DNA of 64,000 bases from Mesorhizobium sp. (GCF_024509055.1 NZ_JANINM010000538.1:1-64000); one strand, 5' to 3'. Counted from the stretch's first letter, positions 7,644 through 17,031 are shown. A program made the numbers and translations. The notes: generated from the sequence alone by a model not told the origin.

Positions 7644-9320
7644 ATGGGTCAGCGTAATGCCATCGACTCGTGGCGCGAAATACGCCTTCAGGTTCTGGAG
7701 CGTGACAACCATCGCTGCGTTTCGTGCTCGACCCCGGTGAGGTCGGCAGAAGCGGACATCCATCATCTTTTGCCCAGGTCGATGGGGGGAACGGACGAGC
7801 TCTCCAACCTGATTACTCTCTGCGATGGCTGTCATGCCGTCCATCACCCCAACCTGGCCGGTGGTCTCGCGAGGCGGATTATTGAGCGATGGGCGGCCAG
7901 GCTTGCCCGTTGGTTGGACACCGAGGGCACGGTTTCTGAGGGCGTTGGCAACTTCGGCCCGGTCCTTCGTCTTTTCGGAAAGGATCGCTTCCGGGAAGGT
8001 CAGCTGCCGATCGTGTTGGCCGCTCTCGCTGGAAAATCTGTCCTGGTCGTCAGTCCGACTGGATCAGGCAAGACCCTTTGCTTCCAGCTTCCTGCCGTCC
8101 TCCGTAGTGGCCTGACCATGGTTGTCAGCCCCCTGAAAACGCTGATGTCGGAACAGGTGTCCGATCTGCTGGCGAGGAAGGTCCCTGCCACCTTCATCAA
8201 TAGCGACCTGAGCATTGAAGAGAAACAGACCCGTTTTTCAATGCTCGAAAGGGGCGCGATCAAGTTGCTCTATCTGGCTCCCGAGCGCTTCTTCGTCAGG
8301 AGCGAGAGCGAACGTGCTCGCCTGAAGCAGACGCAGCCTTCGTTCATCGTCGTGGACGAGGCCCACTGCGTCGATCAATGGGGCAGGGACTTCCGGCGGG
8401 AATACGGCCGGCTGAAGGAAGTTCGTGAAAAGCTTGGTGCACCACCAGTCCTTGCGTTCACTGCGACCGCTGGGCGCGAGATGCAGCAGCGCATCCTGCT
8501 GTCGCTTGGGATCGAGGACGTTGAGGTCTTTGTCCGGGATGTCGACAGACCAAACATTGCGCTCCTTCGCTGGCGATGCGCCGCCGAACAGCGGGCAGGG
8601 GAAATCGCATCTCTCCTGCGACTGCGAGAGCTCAAGGGACAGAAGGCGATGGTGTTCGTGCCGTCGACGAAGGTCGGAGAGGAATTACAAACTGCGCTCG
8701 GCAATTTGGGGCTCGACGTGCCCCTCTATCATTCCAAGCTGGGGAACGCGTGGGAGCGGCAGGAACTCGTCAAGAGGTTCCTTGGGCAGAGCAAGCCACC
8801 CTTAGACCAGATCATCTGCACCAATGCCTTTGGCATGGGGCTCGACGTGCCGAATGTCCGTCTGGTAATCCATTGGCAGCAGTCGGCCTCGGTTGAAGAC
8901 CAACTGCAGGAGTTCGGCCGAGCCGGAAGGGATGGAAAGGCTGCCGTGGCAGTTATGTTCCACACTGGGGCGAGCGTCGGCCGCGATATCTCGCGGCTGC
9001 GTTTCATGGCCGAAAAAACGGTGGAGGCTGCACACGTCCCTGGGCTCGACTTGGAGCAGATGCTGGAACAGCGCTATCGCCAGATTGATCAGGTCGCCGA
9101 GATGATGAAGGCGCGAGCCTGCATGCGCGCTTCAATCTCAGAGTATTTTCAGGGGCCGAAGACCACTCGGCGGCCAAGCCTTTCAATCAGGATTCTTGAT
9201 TGGGCATTCGGCGCGCGAACAAAATCTCGGCGTTTCCGAGCCTGTTGCGATCATTGCGACAAGGCGGAGATCAAGCGCCGCGGCGCAGCGCGATACGTTG
9301 CCCGGGTGATTGCTGGTTAG
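7644..9320 (+). CDS. RecQ-family DNA helicase with N-terminal HNH nuclease domain
   Basis: This 558-residue protein starts with a zinc-finger HNH endonuclease module (C25-x2-C28, HH at 40-41, N55, C60-x2-CH63-64, within residues 10-75). A RecQ-type helicase core follows: motif 0 FREGQ near 116, Walker A SPTGSGKT near 137-144, DEAHCVDQWG, FTATA, and motif VI QEFGRAGRDG. The C-terminus keeps only a reduced zinc-binding region (ACMRASISEYFQG, later CCDHCDKAE); there is no HRDC domain. HNH modules fused to helicases are typical of genome-conflict proteins. A role in cutting and unwinding foreign or damaged DNA is inference. A degenerate copy of the gene's last 170 bases occurs at 30201. Confidence 0.88.
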   Translation: MGQRNAIDSWREIRLQVLERDNHRCVSCSTPVRSAEADIHHLLPRSMGGTDELSNLITLCDGCHAVHHPNLAGGLARRIIERWAARLARWLDTEGTVSEGVGNFGPVLRLFGKDRFREGQLPIVLAALAGKSVLVVSPTGSGKTLCFQLPAVLRSGLTMVVSPLKTLMSEQVSDLLARKVPATFINSDLSIEEKQTRFSMLERGAIKLLYLAPERFFVRSESERARLKQTQPSFIVVDEAHCVDQWGRDFRREYGRLKEVREKLGAPPVLAFTATAGREMQQRILLSLGIEDVEVFVRDVDRPNIALLRWRCAAEQRAGEIASLLRLRELKGQKAMVFVPSTKVGEELQTALGNLGLDVPLYHSKLGNAWERQELVKRFLGQSKPPLDQIICTNAFGMGLDVPNVRLVIHWQQSASVEDQLQEFGRAGRDGKAAVAVMFHTGASVGRDISRLRFMAEKTVEAAHVPGLDLEQMLEQRYRQIDQVAEMMKARACMRASISEYFQGPKTTRRPSLSIRILDWAFGARTKSRRFRACCDHCDKAEIKRRGAARYVARVIAG

Positions 9321-9377
9321 GTTTTCACAAGGGTCGATGCTAGTTGGCTGCTGCCGCCGGGTTGGGAAATGTTTTCC
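9150..9377. repeat. Imperfect direct repeat, copy 1 (3' end of HNH-recQ plus downstream sequence)
   Basis: The sequence from CAGGGGCCGAAGACCACTCG at 9150 through the recQ stop to GGGAAATGTTTTCC at 9364-9377 recurs in diverged form at 30201-30422. I estimate about 70-75% identity by eye over the first 170 bases. The spacing to a final near-identical block (GGGTTGGGAAATGTTTTCC) is almost conserved. Confidence 0.75.
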
Positions 9378-9772
9378 TGAGTTCTTTGTTGAACCCCCCC
9401 TATGAGGATTCGATAATGGTTCCCAAGCCAACTGCGTCTCATCTGACGAAAATGGCGCGTTTGCATCGCCAACGCTACCGGCGAGGTTGTTGGATCGCAG
9501 CCCGAAAGTCGTGAATTGAGCTGAGTAGCAACCGCAACCGAATGCCGTGTTTTGACGGCCGATCGCGCTGCTGCGCACCAGCGCGTTTCCACCATTGGTC
9601 AAACCGATTTTCATAGCGAGGTCCGTCCAAACCCGGCGCCACCGACGCCGGCGTTCTCGCTAGCATATTTGCCCTCGACGACGGACGTCTCGACGCCGGC
9701 CCATTGCCTGCAGATGGCAGAGCAGTTGCGGCGTCAAGAAAATTTTGGAACTGCCTTGAGCGTGACTGCGCC
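9321..9772. other. Intergenic region downstream of HNH-recQ
   Basis: No supportable gene in 452 bases between two convergent genes. It contains the tail of repeat copy 1 and the palindrome-like GGGAAATGTTTTCC at 9364. Short open frames on both strands overlap each other and the end of the AGE epimerase gene, and do not look like proteins. Confidence 0.5.
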
Positions 9773-11059
9773 CTATCCGAGAAGCACGGACAGCGTGCCA
9801 TTTCCAACGAGACCGCGAGTGATGCTTCCTTTGGCTGGCAGGAGCGGGATAATACACGCCTGGACGGCGTGATAGATATCGGGACGTCCAATGAAGACCC
9901 GATTAACAGACCGCAACTGCCTGTCGAGTTCGGGGATCCACCCGCCAGCGCGCCGATCGATGAAGTGGTTGCTCACGAAGGCCCAGATGCGTCGATACCA
10001 TTCTTCGAAACAAGGGCTATCATCGACGGACGCCAGCACGGCTGCTGCGCAGATGCCTTCGGCGCAGGGCCACCAATACAGATCACTGCGATCAGGAATG
10101 TCGTCCCAGGTCAAAGTGTAGTAGAAGCCTCCGGTCTCATTGTCCCACCCGGTGGCCACCGTCTTGAGGAAGAGGCCCTTCGCCGCTTCGAGCATCCACG
10201 GATGGGTGCGGTCGCCCAACTCCCATAGCTGGATCAGCAGTCGGCTCCACTCCAGGGCATGTCCTGGCGTTGTGCCTCTCGGTCGGAACATCGGATCGCC
10301 GGCATATGCGAGATCGACGGTCCAGTCGCGCCTAAAGTGCTCGGCTACACGCCAGCCCTGCTCGCGCGCATGACGCCCGATGATCAGCTCGGCGATCTTT
10401 ACAGCTTTGTCCAGGAGCTGTTGCTCGCCAGTGGCCTCGAACGCAGCCATCAGCGCTTCGCACAAATGCATGTTGGAATTCTGACCGCGGTAGCCGCTTA
10501 TCTCGCCCCAGTCCGCCGCGTATTCTTCTGAGGTCGCCCCGACGCCGGCTTCCCAGAACCGGAGGTCGAGCACGTCGAGGACGTCGCTCATCAGGCGATC
10601 GGCGTCAGGATGACCCACGACTTTGGCTGAGGACGCAGCCAGGATCACGAAGGCGTGGCCGTAAGCCAGTTTTTCCGGACTTATCGGCTTTTCGTCGTCG
10701 ACGCCCCAAAAATAGCCGCCGTTTGTAGTGTCTCGGTGGCGTTTCCAGATAAAATCCATACCATGATCGATGCTTCGTTCGGCGCCGGGCAGACCGAGAA
10801 GATGAGCAACCGAGAAACAGTGCACCATTCGCGCGGTGTCGTGGAGTCGACGTAAACTACCGACATGGCCTGGAGAGGGAGGATTGGGTTGCCCATCATC
10901 GCCCAGCGTGAAGAACCCGCCCTTCGGATTGAAGGACGGGAATTGGAAGTAGTCGAACAGCGAGCGCGCCTGCGACAATAGCCAATGACGGTGGACAGGG
11001 CGCTCTATGAAACGGGGCGCGGCGGTTCCGATCCAGGATGGCTGAGTGCGATCAGTCAT
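9773..11059 (-). CDS. AGE-family sugar epimerase/isomerase
   Basis: A 428-residue member of the N-acylglucosamine 2-epimerase / mannose isomerase / YihS family, which interconverts 2-epimers or aldose-ketose pairs in an (alpha/alpha)6 barrel. Hallmarks are KLAYGHAFVILAA, YRGQNSNMHLCEALMAAFEA, the RGTTPGHALEWSRL motif with its catalytic histidine, and ETGGFYYTLTWDD. ATG at 11059 follows GAAGGGA. It is the last gene of the long minus-strand catabolic operon, 182 bases after the HAD phosphatase. In this setting mannose/fructose or a related hexose pair is a reasonable substrate, but that is inference. Confidence 0.85.
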   Translation of the reverse strand: MTDRTQPSWIGTAAPRFIERPVHRHWLLSQARSLFDYFQFPSFNPKGGFFTLGDDGQPNPPSPGHVGSLRRLHDTARMVHCFSVAHLLGLPGAERSIDHGMDFIWKRHRDTTNGGYFWGVDDEKPISPEKLAYGHAFVILAASSAKVVGHPDADRLMSDVLDVLDLRFWEAGVGATSEEYAADWGEISGYRGQNSNMHLCEALMAAFEATGEQQLLDKAVKIAELIIGRHAREQGWRVAEHFRRDWTVDLAYAGDPMFRPRGTTPGHALEWSRLLIQLWELGDRTHPWMLEAAKGLFLKTVATGWDNETGGFYYTLTWDDIPDRSDLYWWPCAEGICAAAVLASVDDSPCFEEWYRRIWAFVSNHFIDRRAGGWIPELDRQLRSVNRVFIGRPDIYHAVQACIIPLLPAKGSITRGLVGNGTLSVLLG

Positions 11060-11241
11060 TGAGCAATCCCTTCGTGGCGTTCGGCGATGTTCAATCAGTT
11101 GTGGCAGCTAGCATGATGACGCGCGCCGTTGACGCTCAGCTGAGCCGCATGAACCACATAAAGCATTCGGGTAGCCGTGATGAGAGGCGGTTGCGTACCG
11201 GCCGGAACGACAGCCTTCAGTTTGGCTTTTTTGCGTTTCGG

Positions 11242-11853
11242 TCATGCCTTCCTGACATCCACGACTGCCATGGCGGCGCGGCCGGCTGCCTCAATGCCCT
11301 CGTCGCTATCTTCGAACACTAGACAGTCGCCAGGCTCAACGCCCATCCGTCTGGCGGCCTCGAGAAAGAGCGCAGGCGAAGGTTTGCCCATGCCAACGTC
11401 GTCGAAAGTGACGACGTGGTCGAAGAACGGCCAAAGGCCGCAGGCCGTCAGCGTGCGGTGTACGAGTCGGCGGGGGCCGCCGGACGCGACGGAAATTGGA
11501 AGCTGGCCCCTCAACTGTTTGGCGATGCCGGCGACACGCTTGATCTCCAATATAGGAAGCGAGGCGTCGCAATAAATTTCCTCGCTCCTTGCGATAGCCG
11601 CATTCCGATCGATCTTCACGTTGAACTGGGCGTCGAACTCGTCGAAGAGATGCCCTCGCGACAGCCCGAGTCGGGCAAAGTACCAGCCTGTCGGCAACAC
11701 TAAGCCCTGCTCTGCGAGCGCCGACCTGAGCGAGTTAAAATGATGCGGAGCAGTTTCAGCCAACGTCCCGTCGCAGTCGAAGATCAGGGCCTTGAAGTCA
11801 TAGCCCGAGATGTCGATCAGTTCCGGCGGGTCGGCTGTTCGATCACCAGACAC
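11242..11853 (-). CDS. HAD-superfamily sugar phosphatase (beta-phosphoglucomutase-like)
   Basis: The 203-residue protein shows HAD motif I FDCDGTLAET (nucleophile and acid-base Asp), motif II SVASGGPR, motif III lysine in MGKPSPALF and motif IV VFEDSDEG, with a helical cap after motif I (subclass IA). Such proteins dephosphorylate sugar or polyol phosphates. GTG at 11853 follows GGAGG and overlaps the end of the upstream SDR gene by 11 bases, so the two are translationally coupled. A housekeeping role in removing dead-end sugar phosphates from this pathway is inference. Confidence 0.85.
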   Translation of the reverse strand: MSGDRTADPPELIDISGYDFKALIFDCDGTLAETAPHHFNSLRSALAEQGLVLPTGWYFARLGLSRGHLFDEFDAQFNVKIDRNAAIARSEEIYCDASLPILEIKRVAGIAKQLRGQLPISVASGGPRRLVHRTLTACGLWPFFDHVVTFDDVGMGKPSPALFLEAARRMGVEPGDCLVFEDSDEGIEAAGRAAMAVVDVRKA

Positions 11854-12601
11854 AGTATCCTCCGTCGGCGACGACGATCGAGCCTGTCATGAGGCTCGAC
11901 GCTTCCGAAGCCAGGAACAGAACGATCGACGCGATCTCATGCGTTTGGCCGACCCGTCCGGTTGGCGTGTTTCCGAGCCAAATCTTCGTCGTCTCGACGT
12001 CGTTCTTCAAAGCGAAGGCGTTCATCGGTGTCTCGATGAAGCCCGGCGCGACGGCATTGACGCGAACTCCGCGAGGAGCCCATTCGGCGGCCAGCGACTT
12101 GGTGATGTGGTGCACGCCCGCCTTGGAGGCGTTGTAATGCACGTTCTTCTGGGGCCGTACGACGATCTCGCCGGCCATTGAGCCGATGTTCACGATCGAT
12201 CCGCTGCCGCGCTCGATCATATGCCGCCCGAATGCCTGCGCACACCAGAACACGCCGTTCATGTTGACGGCCACCACCTCGTTCCATTCGCTTTCGGTGA
12301 TGTCTTCGCCAGCAGTCTGTCTGCCGATCCCGGCATTGTTAACCAGGATGTCGACCGGCGGCAGCCGGTCGGCGAGAGCGCGCACCGCTTTCGCGTCGGT
12401 GATGTCAAGCTGTTCGAAAGACACCGCCAACCCGTCGAGACGCTGTTTCGCGGCTGCGAGGTTATTGGCACTGTAGTCGACTACAATGACCTCGGCTCCC
12501 GCCTGCAGCAACGCGTCCACGCAGGAAGCGCCGATGCCTCCGGCCCCGCCAGTGACGACGGCCTTCATGCCGTCCAATCTGAATTTCGAGAAGTAGTCCA
12601 T
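11843..12601 (-). CDS. Short-chain dehydrogenase/reductase (SDR)
   Basis: Classical SDR of 252 residues: NAD(P)-binding TGGAGGIG near the N-terminus, the NNAGI structural motif, catalytic serine in VNIGSMAG, YNASK (Tyr-x3-Lys) and PGFIETPM. The Asp of VVDYSANN after strand 2 suggests NAD(H) preference. ATG at 12601 follows GGAGG one base after the stop of the ROK kinase gene. Context suggests oxidation of a sugar alcohol or sugar to the keto form; the substrate cannot be read from the sequence. Confidence 0.9.
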   Translation of the reverse strand: MDYFSKFRLDGMKAVVTGGAGGIGASCVDALLQAGAEVIVVDYSANNLAAAKQRLDGLAVSFEQLDITDAKAVRALADRLPPVDILVNNAGIGRQTAGEDITESEWNEVVAVNMNGVFWCAQAFGRHMIERGSGSIVNIGSMAGEIVVRPQKNVHYNASKAGVHHITKSLAAEWAPRGVRVNAVAPGFIETPMNAFALKNDVETTKIWLGNTPTGRVGQTHEIASIVLFLASEASSLMTGSIVVADGGYCVW

Positions 12602-12602
12602 C

Positions 12603-13571
12603 TTAGCCTCCGATGGCCGCAGGTTGTTTGATCAAGTCAAGCGCGAGCGATGCCGCGCCGACCAATCCCGCGTTGTCGCCGAGCTCCGCGGGGACGACCT
12701 TCACGTCCTTGAACGGCGCCATGGCGTCCCGCCTGATCACGGCATGGATGCCGTCCGAAAGCAGGTCGAAGGCCTTAGAGACCCCGCCGCCCATGATGAC
12801 GACGTCCGGACTGAAGATGTGGATTAGGCCGGTGAAACCCACTCCGAGATAATCGGCTTCTTCGGCCATGAGCCGAACGCATTCCGCATCGCCCTGGCGA
12901 GCGCCCTCGACGACGTCTTTCGACAAGACCTCTGCGGTCGCGGCCCGATGTCCCAGATAGCCATTGGGGTTTGCGGCGGCGGCCGCCTTGGCGCGCTTGC
13001 CCAAGGCAGTGCCCGCGGCGAGGGCCTCGAAGCAGCCTCTCGTTCCACAGGAGCAAACCGGACCATTGGGGACGATCTGGAAATGCCCGATATGGGCTCC
13101 CATTCCCCGACGGCCATGCATCAGGCGGCCGTCGACGACGGCTCCTCCGCCAAGGCCCGTGCTGACGGTCGCGTAGACGATGTTGTCAAGGCCGCGGCCC
13201 GCACCGTGTTTCCACTCGCCGCAGGCTGCGGCAGTGCCGTCGTTTTCCACCGCCACCGGAAGGCCGAACGCGTCTGCAAGAGCGCGCCGCAATGGGAACT
13301 GATCCCAGCCAGGCAGCGTCGGGATGTGGTCGACGACGCCGCTGACGGTATCCAGGGGACCTGGTGCGGCTACTCCAACCGCCTTGATTTCGGACTCCGG
13401 AAGATCGCCCCGCACCATGGCCGCGAGGTTCCGGAACTGGCGCATGACGGCGGCGGGCCCGGCGATGTCCGTGGCCGCAGCGGTGCGGACGAGCACTTCA
13501 CCGTCTCGGACCAGGGCAGCGCGGACCTGGGTCCCGCCGAGGTCGAAACCTATGGCGTGATTTCCGGGCAT
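12603..13571 (-). CDS. ROK-family sugar kinase (glucokinase/fructokinase type)
   Basis: Phosphorylates a hexose with ATP. The ROK signature is complete: DLGGTQVRAAL for phosphate binding, ENDGTAAACGEWKHGAG with the catalytic Asp, STGLGGGAVVDG, and the zinc site GHFQIV with CSCGTRGCFEALA. ATG at 13571 follows GAGGAA and lies four bases after the stop of the epimerase gene. Longer in-frame starts up to 13715 would overlap that gene and lack a ribosome binding site. No DNA-binding domain is present, so this is a kinase rather than a repressor. Acting with the polyol dehydrogenase it could convert fructose to fructose-6-phosphate. Confidence 0.9.
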   Translation of the reverse strand: MPGNHAIGFDLGGTQVRAALVRDGEVLVRTAAATDIAGPAAVMRQFRNLAAMVRGDLPESEIKAVGVAAPGPLDTVSGVVDHIPTLPGWDQFPLRRALADAFGLPVAVENDGTAAACGEWKHGAGRGLDNIVYATVSTGLGGGAVVDGRLMHGRRGMGAHIGHFQIVPNGPVCSCGTRGCFEALAAGTALGKRAKAAAAANPNGYLGHRAATAEVLSKDVVEGARQGDAECVRLMAEEADYLGVGFTGLIHIFSPDVVIMGGGVSKAFDLLSDGIHAVIRRDAMAPFKDVKVVPAELGDNAGLVGAASLALDLIKQPAAIGG

Positions 13572-13575
13572 TTCC

Positions 13576-14283
13576 TCAGCCCTCAATCGCTTGAGCATGG
13601 ACCCATTCCATCCTTTTGGGGAAATCCTCGGCGTTGAACGCCAGCGAGCCCATGACGATCGTCTCGGCTCCGGCCCGACGAAGTCCAGGCACGGTATGCT
13701 CCCGGATGCCGCCATCGGCGGCGAGCAGGACTCGCTGCAGCAAGTGGGCGTCGGCGATCAGCTTCCTGGCTTCTTGGAGACGGAGTTCCGCCTCCGGATC
13801 GAGCCCCTGACCCTTGACCCCGATCCGCGTCCCGAGAAGGGTCAGGATGCCGATCCGGTCGACATAACCAGCCGCATGGGACACGGGGGTCTGGAGCTGG
13901 AGAACGACGCCCGTTTCGGCGCCGAGCGACGCGATGAGGTCGAGTCCCCGATGCAGGTTGCCGTTCTCCGCATGGATGCTGATGAGATCGGCTCCTGCGT
14001 CGGCGAACTGGCGGATCTGGTCTTCAAGGATGTCGTCGGTAGCCATGAGGTGAACGTGGAGAGGCTTGGCCGTCTTCTTCCGGCATACGGCGACGAGATC
14101 GGGGAAGAAGAGCAACGCGGGCGAGAAATGTCCGTCGGCGACATCGATATGGTAGATGTCGGTGAGCCTATCGACGCGGTCGATTTCCTCGGCGAGCCTA
14201 CCGAGATCAGCCGACCAGAGCGACATCTCCGCTAGCAAACGGTTCGTGGGCAGGGCTTCGAGCCAATCGGAGGGCGGTTTCAA
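13576..14283 (-). CDS. Ribulose-phosphate 3-epimerase family protein
   Basis: A 235-residue TIM-barrel protein with family motifs in order: HIDVADGHFSPALLF (metal-ligand His and catalytic Asp), LHVHLMAT, SIHAENG, LLAADGGIREH (second catalytic Asp), and a phosphate-binding GAETIVMGSLAF. The start is TTG at 14283, preceded by GGAGAT, three bases after the hydrolase stop. The length is slightly above that of canonical Rpe, and the divergence suggests a specialised paralogue acting on another ketose phosphate, such as the D-allulose-6-phosphate 3-epimerases. That substrate idea is inference. Confidence 0.8.
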   Translation of the reverse strand: MKPPSDWLEALPTNRLLAEMSLWSADLGRLAEEIDRVDRLTDIYHIDVADGHFSPALLFFPDLVAVCRKKTAKPLHVHLMATDDILEDQIRQFADAGADLISIHAENGNLHRGLDLIASLGAETGVVLQLQTPVSHAAGYVDRIGILTLLGTRIGVKGQGLDPEAELRLQEARKLIADAHLLQRVLLAADGGIREHTVPGLRRAGAETIVMGSLAFNAEDFPKRMEWVHAQAIEG

Positions 14284-14285
14284 AG

Positions 14286-15089
14286 TCAGATCTCCTTCAG
14301 GAATTTCGAGAGCGCGGAACGGAAGTCGTTGCGGTAGGCGAGGGCGTCGTCAGCCTTGGGGGTGATTTCCACGAAGTTCGCTCCGGGAATCCAGGACGCG
14401 ATCTTGCGGGCGTATTCGATCGGATGCACGGCGTCCCGGCCGTGTCCGATGACAATCGTCGGTACGGAAATGGCCCGGAGCTCTTCCTCGGTGACACCTG
14501 GGCCATCCGCGGAAATCCTGCGCAGCAGCGCAGACGTGACGCCGATCGGCTCTTTGGCAAAGAAACCGCGGATCGAGGTCAGGTTGTCCGGACCTTCCTT
14601 GGCCAAATGCTCGGCGGCGTCGGAGAGCTCGAAACGGCGCCTCGCCTCGTCCGGCGGGAAAAGCTCGAGCAGCTCGCCCGCAAGAAGGTTGGGAAACATG
14701 TTGTCGGGACCGCTGGCACTGAGCCACGCGGGGCGGGCGATGACCAGAGCTTTCACGAGGTCGGGCCGCTTCACCGCGAGGTGGAGGGATATCGCCGCCC
14801 CCATCGAGATTCCGCCGATCACAGGATGCTCAATTCCGGCGCCTTGGATGACCGTGGCGATGTCCCTGGCAAACGTCGGGATCGAAAAGTCGGCCAGGGG
14901 CCCCGGGTCCGAGGCTCCGTGGCCGCGGCACTCGACTGTCACGCGCGAAAAGCCTTCGCCCGACGGAAATACCTGACCCGGCTGCGCCTGGTCGCCACAT
15001 AGCCCGTGCTGGAAGACGAAGGGCATTCCTTCGCCTTCCGCATAGACGGCAAGGCGGACACCGCCGGCGGTCTGGAAGTTCCGGCTCAT
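14286..15089 (-). CDS. Alpha/beta-fold hydrolase
   Basis: The 267 residues carry an oxyanion-hole region (FVFQHGLCGDQ), the nucleophile elbow GGISMGAAIS with the serine, an acidic residue in VIGHGRDAVHP and a C-terminal region that should supply the histidine. It is a typical soluble alpha/beta hydrolase with a lid domain. The ATG overlaps the stop of the upstream isomerase as ATGA. Within a sugar oxidation operon, lactone or ester hydrolysis is plausible, but nothing in the sequence fixes the substrate. Confidence 0.85.
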   Translation of the reverse strand: MSRNFQTAGGVRLAVYAEGEGMPFVFQHGLCGDQAQPGQVFPSGEGFSRVTVECRGHGASDPGPLADFSIPTFARDIATVIQGAGIEHPVIGGISMGAAISLHLAVKRPDLVKALVIARPAWLSASGPDNMFPNLLAGELLELFPPDEARRRFELSDAAEHLAKEGPDNLTSIRGFFAKEPIGVTSALLRRISADGPGVTEEELRAISVPTIVIGHGRDAVHPIEYARKIASWIPGANFVEITPKADDALAYRNDFRSALSKFLKEI

Positions 15090-15922
15090 CCCGGCGCCTT
15101 CTCACCCAAGGCAGTCTTGAGGAACGAGGCGACCCCCCGGGCTTCAGCCGCACCGAGACCGTGGGTGATGAGGTCGCCGTGGAAGCCTGCTGCCTTTAGC
15201 GACGCGATGTACCTTGGATAGTCGATGACGCCCTTGCCCGCGGTGGCGAACGATCCGTCCGCGTTGCGGTCCTTGGCATGCGCGATCGCGATGCTGTCTT
15301 CGAGCAGACGCACCGCTTCTTCGATGATCGCGGCCCGCTTGTCGTCGTCCTCGACCTCGAAGAGGTTCGCGGGGTCGAAGACGATGCGGATGCGATCCGT
15401 GCCCATCGTGTCCAGTAACGTTCGTGCCTTGTGGGCGGAGTTGATGACGTTGGCGAGCTCTGGCTCCACGCCGATGTAGATGTCGTACCGCTCTGCGACG
15501 GCGACCAAATGGCGGAATTCTGCAATCATCTCCGCCCATGCTTCCGATGACTGGTTCTCCGGGTGGTCGCGCCACTGGTCGGCTGCGTCGCGGCTGCCCG
15601 TGCACACTGTGAGCAAGTCGGAGCCGATCTCGCGAGCGACGGCGGCAATGGCCTCGAAGCTGCGCCGGCCCTTTTCGCGCGTCGCGAGGTCTGGATGGAT
15701 CATGTTGTAGGTCGCTGAAATCGCTGCGATCGCGACATTCGTCTCCGCGGATGCCGAATTGATCGCCTTCACGGCCTCGTCGGGGATCGACGCCGGCAAC
15801 GCGCCGATGCCAGAGCAGGCGAAATTGTACTGGACCGAGGCGAACCCGGCGTCGCGCGCTGCTGTCAGGACCCCGATCGGGCTTTCGCCTGGGAAGGTCT
15901 TCGCGAAGATACCGAGGCGCAT
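15086..15922 (-). CDS. Sugar phosphate isomerase/epimerase (xylose-isomerase-like TIM barrel)
   Basis: A 278-residue AP-endonuclease-2/IolE-like TIM barrel. It starts MRLGIFAKTF and has the metal-binding residues in GVEPELANVI, IVFDPANLF, IAHAKDRNADG and a C-terminal glutamate region. Proteins of this family isomerise or epimerise keto-sugars and are often paired with Gfo/Idh oxidoreductases, as here: the oxidoreductase stop and this ATG overlap as TGATG. The pair suggests oxidation to a keto-sugar followed by isomerisation, by analogy with inositol catabolism. Confidence 0.85.
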   Translation of the reverse strand: MRLGIFAKTFPGESPIGVLTAARDAGFASVQYNFACSGIGALPASIPDEAVKAINSASAETNVAIAAISATYNMIHPDLATREKGRRSFEAIAAVAREIGSDLLTVCTGSRDAADQWRDHPENQSSEAWAEMIAEFRHLVAVAERYDIYIGVEPELANVINSAHKARTLLDTMGTDRIRIVFDPANLFEVEDDDKRAAIIEEAVRLLEDSIAIAHAKDRNADGSFATAGKGVIDYPRYIASLKAAGFHGDLITHGLGAAEARGVASFLKTALGEKAPG

Positions 15923-16995
15923 CAGACCTTGCCTCCGACGTCGGCGAGCTTGACGGACTTGCCGCTCTTGACCGATTGCATCGCCGCCACCATGCCCCTG
16001 ACCGAGGCGACGCCGTCGTCGATGTTCGCGCCAGTCATCGGCGCGCCATTGAGAATGGTGTTCGCGAAGCCCTCAAGCTGGCGCCGATAGAAATGGCCGT
16101 CCGCACCGAGTATCCGGCTCGTCGCGCCGGTCTTCTCGCTGAAGATGTCGACGTCGCTGGTTTTGAAGAGCCACGGATTGTAGGTCTTGGCGACGATGCT
16201 GCCGTTCTCGCCATAAATCTGGAAGCCCTCGTGCCAGTCCATCCGGACCGGGACCGTGAGGTCGAGATGGCCCATCACGCCGTTTGAGAACTCGACGTCG
16301 ATGAACCACGAGAAGGCGTTGAAGCGGTTCCGCATGCGGGCCTGGAGTTCGACGATCTCGCCGGCGAAATAGCGCGCCGTGTCGAGGAGGTGGCTGCCGT
16401 GCGCAAGCATGTAGTACTGGGCGAGGTCCGCCTTGGGATTGCCCGAAGGCTTCTTGGCGTTGGCGCTCTTGATCATGAAGGGCTGTACGGCGTCCGTGAC
16501 AGCGTAGCGGTGGGTTGAATCGCAATACCAGGCCTTGAGCGCGAGCATCTCGCCCATCTCGGCACCGATGAACTCCTTTGCGCTCTGGAGGCCAGCGTCG
16601 TAGCGCTTCATGTGTCCGACTTGCAGCACCCGGTCGCTCTTGCCGACGGCGGTGCGAAGCTCTTCGACCTCATCAACCGACGTTCCGATCGGCTTCTCGC
16701 AAAGGACGTGCTTGCCCGCCTTGAGCGCTGCGACTGACGCCGGGACGTGGAAAGCGTCGGACGTGGCGATGATGACAGCATCCACATCCGGATCGGCGAG
16801 CATCGCGTCATAGTCGCTGTAGCTCCTGGCAGGGGCATAGGTCGCCGCCATGCGGTCGCGGAGGTCGTCGGCCACATCGCAGATCGCATAGAGTTCAACG
16901 TTCTTGGCCTTAACCGCGCTTTCGAAATGCGCCGCCTGCGAGATCGGTCCGCAGCCCAGGATGCCTATCTTCAACATCCGGTTACCCTCAGTCAT
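15922..16995 (-). CDS. Gfo/Idh/MocA-family oxidoreductase
   Basis: NAD(P)-dependent sugar dehydrogenase of about 357 residues. The N-terminal Rossmann fold shows LKIGILGCGPISQAAH, then VIIATSDAFH and the family signature HVLCEKPIGT with the catalytic lysine. A C-terminal alpha/beta domain carries GSHLLDTARYFAG. ATG at 16995 is preceded by GGAGAGAAAC; ATG 16977 inside it is an alternative. It precedes and overlaps the TIM-barrel isomerase gene. Confidence 0.88.
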   Translation of the reverse strand: MTEGNRMLKIGILGCGPISQAAHFESAVKAKNVELYAICDVADDLRDRMAATYAPARSYSDYDAMLADPDVDAVIIATSDAFHVPASVAALKAGKHVLCEKPIGTSVDEVEELRTAVGKSDRVLQVGHMKRYDAGLQSAKEFIGAEMGEMLALKAWYCDSTHRYAVTDAVQPFMIKSANAKKPSGNPKADLAQYYMLAHGSHLLDTARYFAGEIVELQARMRNRFNAFSWFIDVEFSNGVMGHLDLTVPVRMDWHEGFQIYGENGSIVAKTYNPWLFKTSDVDIFSEKTGATSRILGADGHFYRRQLEGFANTILNGAPMTGANIDDGVASVRGMVAAMQSVKSGKSVKLADVGGKV

Positions 16996-17031
16996 GTTTC
17001 TCTCCATATCCTGGACGCAGGTGCGCCCGTG

